A model generated the notes under the pieces. It had not been told where the DNA came from and ran no database searches. It was given only the letters and a program-made list of their open reading frames with translations. The translations under genes were made by a program, and so were the position numbers. DNA of 64,000 bases from Ifrita kowaldi (Eukaryota; Chordata; Aves; Passeriformes; Cinclosomatidae), in assembly GCA_013398055.1 (NCBI GenBank), contig VZRS01015033.1:1-64000 (forward strand). Direction: 5' to 3'. This document shows, piece by piece, positions 39,385 through 55,179 of this stretch (the stretch's first letter is position 1; each line of letters begins with the position of its first letter).

Positions 39385-40006
39385 GATGCCGAGGACGAGA
39401 GGATGATCCCATCATCTCTAACAAGTCTGCCAAGCCCCGCTCTCACCTTGTGTCACAGGGCAGTACCTGCAGCCAGATGGACGCCACGGATGTTTCACTC
39501 CGGACAGCAGCGGACCGATGGTGACAGCACCAGAGAGGCGGGAGTCACTTTGCGGAGCAGCGGGGTGTGTGTGTACGTGCGGGGCCGGGGGGACACGAGC
39601 TGGGTGATGCTGCACGACCCCGAGCAGGGAAGCGCGGAGGCAGCGAGGGGCTGTGGTGGTCCCGCATGGCTCAGCTGGCGGTGGAGGGCTGGTGGGGCTG
39701 GCGTGGGGCCGAGGTTGTGAGCGAGGGGCGAGAGGCTGGTGTGCGGGGAGCTGAGGAGGGTGCCGTGCGAGGGGCAGTGGGGCAGGGTGGGTTCAGAGGG
39801 CGCTCCCAGCCTGGCTCCCAGCGCCCGCCGGCGTGTCCGGCCGGCCGCGCTCCCCGCGGGCAGCACCGCTCGGGCAGCTCCGGCTTTCCTCCTCAGCCGG
39901 ACACGAGCCCCAGCCAGGAAGCGTCTGGCCCGCTTTCCCTTGCCTCCCGTTCCTCTGTGGAGAGGGCAAGGAGGCAGAGTCAGGAGAGGCGTCTGGCTCT
40001 CGCAAG
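39385..40006. promoter_or_regulatory. CpG island, candidate bidirectional promoter
   Basis: A sharply GC-rich stretch with roughly fifty CpG dinucleotides by eye count in about 620 bp, in surroundings where CpG is rare. It lies about 10.7 kb downstream of the GNAQ stop. Splice donor-like sites face outward on both sides: AAG then GTACTT at 40004-40012 on plus, and AAG then GTGAGA on minus (plus 39441-39449). Long open frames on both strands here look like by-products of GC richness; none resembles a known protein, including the first coding exon of GNA14. Most likely the promoter and first exon of an unannotated transcript, or an alternative 5' noncoding exon of the neighbour gene downstream. 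Confidence 0.6.
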
Positions 40007-43000
40007 GTACTTCTGGTCTCTTGATCACAGCATTCATGATTTCCTCATTATCATTACAGTCTGTGAAACCTAATCCCCTTCAGCCAGCAGCAAAACCATA
40101 GCTGTCCTTAGACGTAAAATATCAAGACAGTCAGGCTCTTGTAGAAAGTACCGTTAAAATAAACTTGTTTAATTTAACGAAAAAAAAATCAAACAAAATA
40201 CAACTTGTAGTTTTCACTAACAGCTATGAAATTACAATGGTTTTACAATAACTTCCTGAAAATTCTTTACATAGGTAAGCATCATCTGTAAGACTATGGC
40301 ACTCTCAGACATCACAAAATGCCTGGATATGCTTGCTATGCCAATAGAATTGTGCATGTACAAAGAGAAAAGTATTATTAAAAGCATTTGTACCTGTCTC
40401 TAATGAAAGAAGTAAAATCGTGTGGCCTGCCATTGGCTTAGTGTCAAATTCTTCATGTCATGATTTATATACCCCAATTTCCAAATGTCACAGCTCCTGA
40501 ACTTATGGTTAGGAGATGCACAGATATGCACAGATATATTCTCAACTTGTATTTTCTTTAATGACAGCCTTGCAGTCTTGGCAAAATGCCTTAGACTTTG
40601 CCATTTTTATTTTCAAAGGAATTTTTATTATGATGTATGATGTATTCCACACTGCTGTTTTCCCAGTGTACTTTTGGCCTAAGCATAAGTAGTTACTGAA
40701 ATAGTTTTGCACAGTAAGAAAGTCCCCTCCTCCTGCACCAGTACCTTTGGCCTGTGGAAGCTTCACAATCCAGAGTCCTGCCTGTTCTCACCACAGATCT
40801 CAGTACATGGTTAATGGCCATCTATCATTACCTCCTACTTCTGTTGTCACTTGAGAAAGGCATCTTCTTAAAGAACAGTACATACATCTTTGATACTATG
40901 TATCGAATACCCCTGACATTACAGGCTTGGTGGAACTACAGGCTCAACGTCAACAGCCAGTGGTCGTATTTGTAAACCTGTTGGGCACTTGCAGGCACAA
41001 ACAACACAGCCGAAAGCTGTCGTATGGAATGTGTGTGTAGGTTGTCATTACCCTTCCCAGCTACTTTGAGAGGTTTTGTTTGTTTGTTGGGGTGTTGCTG
41101 TTGTGTTTTGTTTTTGGGGTTTTTTTTTAAAACAAAAATGATAGGGAGAAGGAAGAAAACAGGTGTCTCTGTCACAGAGAAATTTTGTTCCAGTACAGCA
41201 GCAGCAGGTCTGCTCTTGCTTTGAATGCAGAAACATCAGACTTTCTGATAAAACTTCCACTCTTTAGGGCCCTGGATTCACAGGTGACACAACAGGCCAA
41301 GGTGACCGCTGTGCATTGAATAGCAATTTCCATGTACCCATAAGGATTTTAAATAATGCCTTGCCAGCCTAAGTGATAGAAATACACACTTTCTTTTAAT
41401 GCTCAACCTCTGTCACTTACAGATCTTCATCTACCAAGTTAATGTTTGGAAATTTCAGATAATCAGCGTTAAAAGAAGTAGATTTATTTTTCATAGATGT
41501 TAGGGGAATCTAATTTTTACTCAAAAGACCTCCAGGCAGACAAGGGAAACTATTTTCCTTCCCCTAAACTGTGTTAGTCACAGCATTACTGAAGGCAAGG
41601 ACTATGCCCATTTTGAATAGATTGCAGAAAATGAATCTGCAGCAGCTAAACTTGTCTGCCCTTTCATTGATTTCTCATGGTTAGGACCTGTCTTTTTGCT
41701 TGCTGTGCAACAGAAGGCTGAATAAAGGTCATACTCATGGCTCTTAAAGACAGCACATCAGGACATTTAATGACGGAGAGTTCAGGAAAGGAATTAAGCA
41801 GTTTCTGTAGCCTAGGGTAAAACAACCACTCTTTCCTATTTTCATTAGAACAACTGAAGAGTAAAGAATTAAAAAGACTGTGCTAGGATACTGAAGCCAC
41901 AATAATATTTTCTACTGAGAAGACAAACAAAATAATTAACTTACGTGTATTTTGCAGGTAAACTAGCAAAATAATTTTCATCTGTATGACTGGGGATGTA
42001 AGGTTTGCCATCCATGCCTTGCAGCACTACACTATTCCCCTGTTTCAACTTAGAGGCATCCATTTAAGTGCCCTGCAATGTATGTACTGCGAGTATGAGT
42101 GTCAAGTCTTCAGCATCAGAGTAAGGGAGAAAGAACTTTTAACCTGCACTACTTTGTACTGCAAAATGTTTAAAGAAGTCTCTTAGAGAGATGCTAATAA
42201 AGTATCTCAAACCCAGTTTGTTTTTTTTTTTCTATTAACCTTGAACAAGTGAACAATCACGTAAGTGACTCACAATGGTTTCTCAGTTTACATAAACTTT
42301 TCTCTGCTTAGCAAATTTGTTGTGCTCATTTACATTGCACACAATCATCTAGGTTAAGCCCTGTATCTACCTTGTAGCTATACAATGTTTTGCTCTTCTG
42401 GTTTTTAACTGAGGATTACCTTTTGCTATCTACAGTGGAGCTGCTTTTGTTTTGTATTAGCAGAAATAAAATCAGCATGCTTGAGTGTGAATATGTATCA
42501 AAAGAGAATTGTTTAATCCATAAGCACAGAAATCTTCCACTTGTAGCACCATTTCTATAATTTCTTACAAGAGATTCAAACAATTTCTAGACCATATTAA
42601 ATAATACCAAAAATCAATTAAGCTGTTTTTACATGTATTAGTCATAACATTATTTGAACACTTCTGACATCTTGTAAAGAATCTGAATAATATGATTATG
42701 TATATAAGATAAGGAAAACTGACTTCTTCGTAGTACCACCACAGCCTGTTGCAATTCAAGAGGAATAGCTCCAACAGCTAAATTATAGTCACATAATTGA
42801 TTTATATGTTAAAAGATTATTACACAAGGGAAGTATCAAATTTGACTATGTTTACATCTAGCCTTTTGCCTCTCAATTACATTCAGGTTGCTTAACTTCA
42901 GCCAAGTGAGACAAAACAGTGAAGTTCTAAAGCACTTGAAGAAAACCATGATAATGAATACTAAATCAGTTAATTTCTTGAGCTAAAATAAATCAGGTCT

Positions 43001-46000
43001 TATCAGTAACTGTGAGGGTTCTCCTAAAAACATGCTGAGAAAAGTAGTCACCAAGATACTCATAAAAACACTATTCTGCCTTTCCAAAATCAGCATTTGA
43101 AATAAACCAAGTATTCTGCAGCATGTGACAACAGATTAATTAACCTCTAGTATACAATAACCACACTTGTGTGCACAAGTAACTGACAACTGTTAAGAGA
43201 CTCCAGATACTTGATCGTGAGATAAATGGAATTTTATTTTTAGGGAGAGAGTGATTCCTCTTTATAATAAATGTATAAAAGTGCAATATCTTAAGTATTT
43301 ACTGCATGCAAGTAATCTTTTTTTTGTTGTTGTTAGCATCATATAAAGTAATCTTATGCAATAGTCTCTGCAAGAATACATTTGAACTTATAATCGAATT
43401 AATGCATCTCTTCAGTTGAGTGCCAGCCTGATCATTGCATTAACCACCTCATACAGGACTGCAGGAAAAAAGGCAAATTTTCAGCAACATCTTAGCAAAC
43501 AGCTGTCTATTGACAATGCAAAATAACATACTAAAATGGCATAATTTGGCCCATGTTTGCCTACTACATCCTTCAATTGACTGTAATCCAACCATAGTGT
43601 TGTAGTTTTGTTTTCCAAAATGCCTGCCCAAAGGCTAATTGGATCTGCCCCCTGACTACAGGAACCTTCTGAAGCTGTTCTTATTCCCAGTTTGTCTTTA
43701 ATGCAGCCAGTATGATCAATTCTGTAATGACTACCAGAATCGAATCTGGTATGTCCAGAAACTTTCTCATTGTGGCAAACAGGATAAAGGAAAGATACCA
43801 AAAAATAATCAGAACAAAATGGCAGGAGGAACAAGAACCAAGATTAAGCAGAAAGTGCTTTCCTCTTCAGCTGTACTACACATCATCATTTGTTGAATTT
43901 TACCAAACCAATTTACATTAATTCACAAGGATTAGAAAGTATTCCAGAGTGCACATATATAAAGCAACACTGTATTTTCTTTAGATGGCAGGAAGCAATT
44001 CATGGGTGTGATAGATGACTGTGAATGGAGAAAGGATTGCCTTGGACAAGGACACAGTAAACCTTGAATGTCATGCCCAGCAACACAGCATTTTAAATAA
44101 GATAGAAAACATTTTCTTTTTCTTTTTAGATCTTAGTGGAAAAGAACTAGTTTTGCTTTGTTTGGTGTGGTTTTTTGGTTTTTTTTTCTTGTGTGTGTGA
44201 AATGCATGGAAGTCCAATTCTTGTATTTTTTCCACCCTTAACACTAAGTTTGGCTTGTTGGTATCAGTCTGACTACAGCTGCATTTAGTCCATGTACACA
44301 GAAACTCGTCATTCTTAAAGGGGAGCACGAGAGGGTTTTCTTTGTTCTATAATTTCCTTTTTTCTTTTTCAGAGTAAGAATGCAATCGAGACCTTTCAAA
44401 GTGAAAAGTGCAACACTTCCACGCCAGAATAGCTAATAGCTCACACAGTGCATAAAATAAAGGGTTTAGATACTACAGCACTAGGACTAGGTTTTACAGG
44501 GAGGAAAGTATTACTCCCTTTTTTCCTCATTTCTAAGCCTCTTGGCCACAAAATTCTACCTCTTCTAAGTTGGTTAACTCAGCACTTGCTGGAACCATTG
44601 TTCAGCCAAATTGGCGGAAATCCCTGAAAATTAGACTAATAAAGCAGCCAAGCAAGAAGTGCAAAAATAAGGTTTGTTTTTTTTTTTCAACCAGTTCATT
44701 GGCAAAGTAGCAGCCCTGACATAAGAGAGAGGAAAAGCTCCCAGCAGATGAAAACCAGGCTCAGAGGAGGTCTTGGAGGGGTAGTAGGAGGTCTTTTGGT
44801 AGTAATGAGCTGTGAGAGGGGGTCTGGGGCCTTCGTCTCAGATACTGATACCAGGTGTGCTCCTGAGGATCTGGCAATTGTGTATTTTGTGGCAGTTTAT
44901 AAATATTCTGGAAGTCCTAGATGTTTGGGACAGTATCCTACAAAGTGCTTGGTAATTGGGTGAGATGATCGTAGCATCTCATGTAAGGTTTTAATCACAA
45001 GTATGCACAATTTATCACACATTTACAGTTTTTACATCTATTTCACTTATCTAAAGGTCACAACTGACACTGTTTTGTTGACATTATCTTCACTGAGACA
45101 CAGACATAAAATAAATCCTTCCCTAGTGACTGATCCTTCTCCCATACATTCTGCAACTGGAAAGAAAAATGAGGAACCATTTGCTCTAGTCCTTCCTTAG
45201 GCAAACTGTTTGCACTCCAGGAATCTTACTTTAACTGCTTTGCTCACTTAAAAGAGACCAAACTGATTTTTGCAACTTGCCTGAAATACTATTTCTTCAG
45301 TGATGAATATCTGAGATCTACCAAGATCTACTGATGGTTGACCAGGTATGACTCAAACTCCTGAAAAGCAGCACATAGGCCTCTTGCTGCTACTCCTATC
45401 ATGATATAGGTGAACAAAAAGATCTAAGAAACACACTATTCTTGCAATACTACTGCAATCACCCAAAATCCTTAAGAAATTTGCCTCACTGTCTGCAAAG
45501 TCTGAGTTTTCTTTTCCTTAGGCATAGGTTTTACTTCTTTTCTCTCATGCTTCTGAGTTTCCATTGTAGACAAGCCAAAAACCCCAAACCTTTTATAATA
45601 CTGTCAAATTACCATCTCCACTGTAACAAATCCTAAATGTTTTGAATATCTGGCTGTAATAAAGATATTCTGGAAATTTTATTATTTAGACAATGATGAT
45701 GGAGCATGTATAATTAGAAAGTAATTTTGGAGTAATACGTCTATCCAACATTTACCATAATAAGAAGCATTTTGGGAGAACAATAAGCCCAAATATTTCA
45801 GAAAAACTAAATTACAAGGAATGAAGATGCTATAGTATGAAGATGTGGCCAAAAATACTGTATTTTTAACCAGCAACATTTTTGAGGGGCAGTAACTGTA
45901 CAATATTAGTTTTTCAAAAAAACCTGTTTCTGTCCCTCAAGCAACACACAATACATGCATTTAAGTGACACTTTAGAACAGCAAATGCTACTTTTAAATA

Positions 46001-46739
46001 CACTTAAGTTTAAAAATGCATCTGACACTCCTTCCTTAAAAGAAAAAAAAAAATTAAAAACTGGTTAAATAAGGACTTCCTGCAGCATGGTAAATGAGGA
46101 ATCAGCTTAAACTGTATTTTGAGAGAAAAAAACCTTCAACTGAGTTACGTTAAACCTGATGTATTTCTTGACGCTGTTTTCAAAATCTCTATTCCTTTCT
46201 TACCTGCAGCATGACTACTGTGAAAAAGCTCAAGATATACTTACAGTAAAATTCTTTAATCATCTACATTGTGACCCCACTGTATTGACTAGATAGAAAA
46301 ATTTCTTGTTTGACTAATAGAACTCAAAATGCTATAGATAACCAAAAGGCAAAATACAGAAAATATCAGTAGCTCCACTTTCCAAACTAAATGATTTTTT
46401 TTTTTTGCAAGATTTCTACTAAACTAACAAGCTGGACAGGCTTTAGTTGTTTAATGTCTATTAAATTTTAGAATTTATGGTTTATGTCAAAAGAGGGACC
46501 ATATTTGCAAAAGTGTCAATTTCTAAAATACCATGGTCATTTTAATACCACGACATTTAAATTTCCTAACTTACTTATGTCAGTCTCTCCAAAACGTATC
46601 TACTTTACTGATCTCTTAACTAGAGGTAGGTCATGTGTAGGCCTTGCTAATACGCTGTGAACACTTCGCTAGTTCACTAATGTAATAGTCTGCAGGATAA
46701 CTATGCACAGAGCTCCAAGAATAGCAGCACATGTAATAA
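40007..46739. other. Repeat-poor noncoding DNA between the CpG island and the GNAQ 3' UTR
   Basis: No CR1, LTR or SINE recognised over about 6.7 kb, apart from T/G-rich tracts at about 41070-41130 and 44140-44200. If the CpG island fires on the plus strand, this is where its transcript would run, toward the GNAQ 3' end. No exon can be supported. Confidence 0.5.
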
Positions 46740-46754
46740 ATTAAATGTCTAAAT

Positions 46755-46760
46755 TTTATT
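46755..46760 (-). promoter_or_regulatory. Candidate distal polyadenylation signal of GNAQ
   Basis: AATAAA on the minus strand about 3.9 kb after the stop codon, the next exact hexamer after the one at 50029. It would give a long 3' UTR isoform like those known for mammalian GNAQ. This is positional inference only. Confidence 0.3.
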
Positions 46761-47834
46761 TTTTTTCATATGGGTTAACATGTCTTTGTTTTCTCCTAAT
46801 ATTTCATTCTTTTGTGAAGAATGTTTAACAAGGAAAGGGTCATGAGGTTGAGTAATCTGAAAGTCTTCTGCACCTTACAACTCAAGGCTGGGAGTCTAGC
46901 AGTATCTATATGCAGCCCTTTTCCCCCATATAGAGTTTTTGCAAATCATGCAGTCAATTCTGACTGTTATCCAGCATTAAAAGTCTCTTCTCCATTTCCA
47001 AACTTTAAAAAGTGATTCACAATCATGTGGCAGTATGATTAAAAAGTATAGTCCATACACCTTGACAATCAAAAGAGACTGAATTATAAAAAGTAAACTG
47101 CCCTTACAGCTGCATCATCCTACATCTGTAAGGACAGCGCCAGTTAATTTGTGAAAAAGGCAAGTTCCAGGTTTCTGTAAAACACGTATTACAGCTTTCT
47201 TGTGCTAGTGAACATTTAGAATACACAGGTTCCCAAGACATTTTCCTTCCCTCCTCCCCCATTTGTAACATTCAAAGAAAACACATGATTTTGGCAAAGT
47301 TAAAAGGGTTTCTGTCTTGATGTTTTTGCCTTCAGCTTCATGTTAGAGGCACAAACTTCTAGACTTAAGCGCTATAAGGCATAGTAGAAACCACCAATTA
47401 AAACAACAGCAACAACACCACCACCACTACCACAATGGAATATACTACAAGTGGGAACACCTGTGTTATTCAAAAAGAAAATGTTTTGTAAACTGTCATA
47501 CTGCAATGCTGTGTTAGGTGATTCATGTAAAGCTTGCCTTGGCATGCCGAATATTTTTTTTTCCAGAACATGCTCAAATGACCTAAACACTGCCACAGGT
47601 TCAACTCACCTAAAAATACCAGAAAATAGCCCAGTGGCACACACTCTTGAAAACTTTTGCAATCACAATATAACTATAAAGCATGAGTAAACTTTTGTTT
47701 TGTTTTTATACAAAACTTGGAACCACATTTCCTTCTCCCCCTCCCAATATCCTGTAAGAAAAAAAAAAACAAATTAAAAAATCCCAAACTTTTGTTAGAC
47801 ACCACTGTCTGGTGTGGCTTTTTGTTTCATTGTG

Positions 47835-47895
47835 TTTTTCTTTTTTTTTTTCCCCCCTCTTTTTTTTTTTTTCCTTTTTTTTTCTTCCTTTTTTT
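47835..47895. repeat. 61-base pure polypyrimidine tract (polypurine in GNAQ mRNA sense)
   Basis: Every base from 47835 to 47895 on the plus strand is C or T, mostly T with a C6 block. On the minus strand this is an A/G-only tract inside the putative GNAQ 3' UTR. Confidence 0.9.
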
Positions 47896-48814
47896 GGTTA
47901 CAGTTCCATTTATAGCACTGAATCCAGTGTGGGCAAAGTATTCCCAGGTTAAAAAAAGAGATAGTATCAACAGCGGAACTGTGAAAACAGAAGCTCTGTT
48001 GCATTTATAGCATGATCAGGATCAATTTTGTTAAGCTGTATATAAGAAAGAGTCACTGCTCTGATCCCCTATTCAGAATGTCAGTGTCGCTTTTTATAAT
48101 CTAAATCTATCTGCTTTAGCTTCATTAAATAAAACACTTTAACTCCTTAAAATCATTAACAATAGTGACTTTTTGGTTGTTGTTTTTATACCTAAGGTTT
48201 CCTCAGTTTCTGAAAGACGGATTGATTGATCTCATATTTTGCATTTTACCATGGTATTTTTAGGGCAACAGCATGTATACATTAGTACTTAAGTACAATG
48301 GTTTGGAACATCTCTGAATTTACTTTTCCAATACAGACTATTAGAAAAGTGAAAGTAACCTAATGCAAATCAGTCAAATAAAAATTAAATTTATACTTAA
48401 AGCTTATGTTCCAATATGAGATATAATGGTGTAAGTTCTTCTAATAGGATTGTTTTCTACAGCTGTATAAAGCCCTGACAAGATTTGAGCACTGTTTTGA
48501 ATGTGAATCATCTCTGTCTTGGGTGTCTCCAATTTACTTCTACTCAGGAATGTGCAAATGATTTTATACAGCACGATGCTAGTACCGCTCTGTACTATAG
48601 TATTTTGTTTTGTAAATAAAAACAACAACAAATCCCTAGTCAGAAATAAACTGACAAAATTTACATTCTTCTCTCTTAAAAAAGTAAATAAAATAACATT
48701 ATTTAAAATGTGAATTAGCTATAAGACATACAATACAATTACATAGATACATATCAATACAGCACATTCAATTTGCCAAAAATTAATGATTACAAAGCCA
48801 ATATGGATGCTGCC

Positions 48815-48836
48815 ATATATATATATATATATATAT
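48815..48836. repeat. (AT)11 microsatellite in GNAQ 3' UTR
   Basis: Eleven uninterrupted AT units, followed directly by TGTATGTACA. The tract lies inside the putative GNAQ 3' UTR, so it would be transcribed as a self-complementary AU run and is likely length-polymorphic. Confidence 0.9.
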
Positions 48837-48837
48837 G

Positions 48838-48845
48838 TATGTACA
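48838..48845 (-). promoter_or_regulatory. Pumilio-type element TGTACATA in GNAQ 3' UTR
   Basis: On the minus (mRNA) strand the sequence reads TGTACATA, an exact match to the PUF consensus UGUANAUA, directly upstream of the AU microsatellite in transcript orientation. Chance occurrence in AT-rich DNA is possible. Confidence 0.35.
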
Positions 48846-50028
48846 ATGATTATAGCATTCATAATTGCACTATACCTACAACCAGTTTAAATTACAAGGT
48901 GTTTTAGGAGGGAGAAAAAATAGCAACTGTTCTTATTATTGTTCTTTTGGATTTGGGAGGGTTAAGGATGAAAAACGTCTCATTAGTATTTACTGTTAAC
49001 TTTGGTAATCAACTAATAAGCCATTCTTTTTTCCACCTCCCATCTGCAGCTATGTGGCAGCCATTTCTGTGTTAAGTGCACTCTAGTGCCAACTCTAGTT
49101 GGCGTTATAAATAATCAATCCAATTACATGTCTGAAGTCTTGAGTTTTCTTGCTAGCAATCACGCACCTGGTCAAAAAACACCTTTCAACCTAAGCTGCA
49201 GAATAAAGGCTCATCAATGTGTGCTGCATTTTTGTTGTTAAAAAATTGCACATTTGGATTTCAAGAATGATTTTCTCACTGCTTCAGTTACATTTATAAA
49301 TGTCTTCTAAAGAACATTGAGAGAGGCTATTTTGCATGAAAGCCTATCAAACGCCTGTCAACCTTATCAAAAAAGGTTCCTGAACATGATCTCTCATCAC
49401 TAACTTCTTGTAATACAACTAAAGGTGCCTTGACATTATTACAGAAAACAATCTCATGTCATAACTGACAAAATGAGAGATCTAAACTGTCTTTAAATTA
49501 CTAGACTACGTGAGGGTCCATGGTACACCCCATAGCATATCCACTTACATGTTGGTTTTGGCATTAGAAAATGGTACACTTTCTAAAAAAGGGAACATAT
49601 GAGCTGAAACTGTGTGTGTCAATCATTTGGCAGTTGACTCAACCAGGTCAGTTCCCAACCCACCCATTTGGCATTTCAATCAGTATCTTATGTTTCAAGT
49701 GCATTGGTTTTATAAAAAGCCAGATTTGGCAACATGAATTTTGTACAATAAAAACAATTTTTCTACTGTGGAAAAAGAATACTTAAAAAAGCTCTAACTT
49801 AAGAAAAAACACTCCACACAACTGAGAAAAACACTGTTTCAGGCTGTAGCCACTGGGGAAAATGTAGTGTCTGACTTTTCTATTTGGCATTTGTGAATAC
49901 AAGAAAAAAAATGGCACATGGCAATTAAAAAGAGATTCTAACATATTCCATGTACATCCCAGACTGTGTCTTAATTACTTCATTACTGTCTTCTGTGCAC
50001 CTTTCTTAAGTGTAAAACTACAGTTAAA

Positions 50029-50034
50029 TTTATT
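50029..50034 (-). promoter_or_regulatory. Candidate proximal polyadenylation signal of GNAQ
   Basis: AATAAA on the minus strand (TTTATT on plus), about 630 nt after the GNAQ stop. It is the first exact canonical hexamer downstream of the coding region. Use of the site cannot be judged from sequence alone, since AATAAA is frequent in AT-rich DNA. Confidence 0.35.
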
Positions 50035-50531
50035 ATCCTCAGACAACTGTAATTCTGTTTTGCAATCCCAGTATTCTAGTCTCAGAAGTGAAGACAGAAT
50101 GAAGACACCCATGTAAAGAATTTAAAAATCACAGTATCAATGTTTTTTGATCCTTCAAAGAAAGTACATACTGTAAAATTAGAATGACTGATGACTTAAA
50201 CTGTGATGATAGTGTTTTCCTGACCAAATCACTCAACAGAAAATATTTCACCCAGGAATGTAACTGGGAAAAAAAAAGGCCATTGTACCTTTTAAAAGAT
50301 AAGGGGAGTAGGAAAGGAGCAGGAGAGAAAGGGTTAGGGAAAGAGGAAACCAGCTCAATTTTGCTTCAATAGCAAAAAACTGCTATCCTTTGTAAATGTA
50401 CGACTGCAAATTTGAAACACATTGAGCCACAAGGTTTTGCCTAAAAAATGAGGAAATGTGCTGTGAATGTACTTCAGCATCTTTTGGTTTTCCTCCACAT
50501 AGTTTAAATAAAATCATAATATTAACTACAA

Positions 50532-50553
50532 ACTCTGTGGACGTTCACAGAGT
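50532..50553 (-). other. Perfect inverted repeat (hairpin) in proximal GNAQ 3' UTR
   Basis: Two 8-base arms, ACTCTGTG (50532-50539) and CACAGAGT (50546-50553), are exact reverse complements around a 6-base loop. In the mRNA this would form an 8-bp stem about 115-135 nt after the stop. I recall the same arms in the human 3' UTR with a longer loop, but have not aligned it. Confidence 0.6.
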
Positions 50554-50666
50554 CCAGGCCGGCAATAAATTAGTATTATGCAAATTGTTTTCACAGATTA
50601 TAATACAGTCCCTCTTGTGTATCTTCAATCACGGAAAGTTGGTTTCAGAGGACCCCCCAGGTAGAG

Positions 50667-54386
<3,720 letters not shown>

Positions 54387-54540
54387 CATCATACTCTGGA
54401 AAATAATCAACTAGATGGGAGTACATGATTTTCTCCTCTAATAGATCTTTTTTATTTAAGAACAGAATAACTGAAGAGTTCTGGAACCATGGATATGTGA
54501 TAATTGTCCTAAAGAGTGCTTTGCTTTCTTCCATTCGATT
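54387..54540 (-). CDS. GNAQ: GNAQ penultimate coding exon (exon 6 of 7 by the human scheme)
   Basis: This exon encodes 51 residues plus the first base of a glycine codon, from NRMEESKALF to SHLVDYFPEYD. G-alpha-q is a membrane-anchored GTPase that couples GPCRs to phospholipase C-beta. The segment carries the guanine-specificity NKKD motif (NKxD; residues 274-277 if the protein has the usual 359 residues). On the minus strand it is bounded by a pyrimidine-rich acceptor ending in CAG (plus 54541-54543) and a GTAAGT donor (plus 54381-54386). The residues EEKIMYSH and PEYD fit GNAQ; from memory GNA11 has EDKILYSH and PEFD, and GNA14 diverges more. Length (154 nt) and phase fit the next exon exactly: the final G joins GA of exon 7 to give glycine. 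No disruption is seen. The earlier exons lie to the right of the window. Confidence 0.97.
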
Positions 54541-55179
54541 CTGGAATAAAAAAGAGAGCAGAATTTTGGTGGCCATGAAGTTTTATTTTTTAAAATAAAT
54601 TCATGCATTTTCACTTCATTTGGCAAAAGGATCCATTTCCTGTTTTGCACTTTCATATAAGATCCAATTAATTAAAGTTATAAGCAAGCAGGTAATTAAA
54701 TATTCAGGCATTCTCCTTTTGCAAATTCAACCAGTTAAGTGCAAGTATTCTTCAAAACCCTAGTCACGAGCATGAAAGTTGTAACAGGTACATTTGCAAA
54801 GTCCGAATATGCACAGTTGCAATCAGCCAACACACTGGTGGTCACTGAAATGCAAGTGATTCATGGTAGGGACAATTACAACACGGCAGGACAACCAATT
54901 CAAGGTTTAAGAACAGTATTTATTTTACATGCCTTTCCCAGATTTTGAATACAGAATTAAGCAATTCTGAGAGATCAGCTTAAAAATAATTGCAAATAAA
55001 TTTGAAACCTGAGAACATTTTGTCAACACCAAAGGTTTATGACATAGAATTTTAAAAAATTGTAAATTGTTAACCTTGTTTCTAACATTGTCAGATGACA
55101 AACTGTTTGCACCTGGTGGGCTAATACAATGCTTATTCTTCAGAACCCACTAGCCTATGGAAACACACAATGCTTATTC

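Larger units (their letters stand above)
46740..50666 (-). other. GNAQ: Putative GNAQ 3' untranslated region (distal end uncertain)
   Basis: Sequence 3' of the GNAQ stop on the minus strand, without recognisable interspersed repeats and AT-rich. The first 200 bases or so resemble my memory of the mammalian GNAQ 3' UTR (the stretch around 50480-50640), so at least the proximal part is very likely real 3' UTR. The distal limit is inferred from a minus-strand AATAAA at 46755-46760, about 3.9 kb after the stop. An earlier AATAAA lies at 50029-50034. I found no other exact AATAAA on the minus strand between them by eye. Confidence 0.55.

Noticed and set aside
39385..40006. CpG island as the first coding exon of GNA14
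   Set aside because: No frame on the minus strand resembles the G-alpha-q family N-terminus or the P-loop lead-in, and the sequence before the candidate minus donor does not encode the expected leucine-rich end of that exon.
39495..40073. Overlapping open frames of 168 (+) and 180 (-) codons in the CpG island
   Set aside because: GC-rich DNA has few stop codons. The translations are rich in R, A, G, P and S on both strands and resemble no known protein, so the island is better read as promoter or noncoding exon.
47835..47895. Retrogene poly-T/poly-A tail
   Set aside because: The tract mixes C and T, has no gene-like sequence beside it and shows no target-site duplication.
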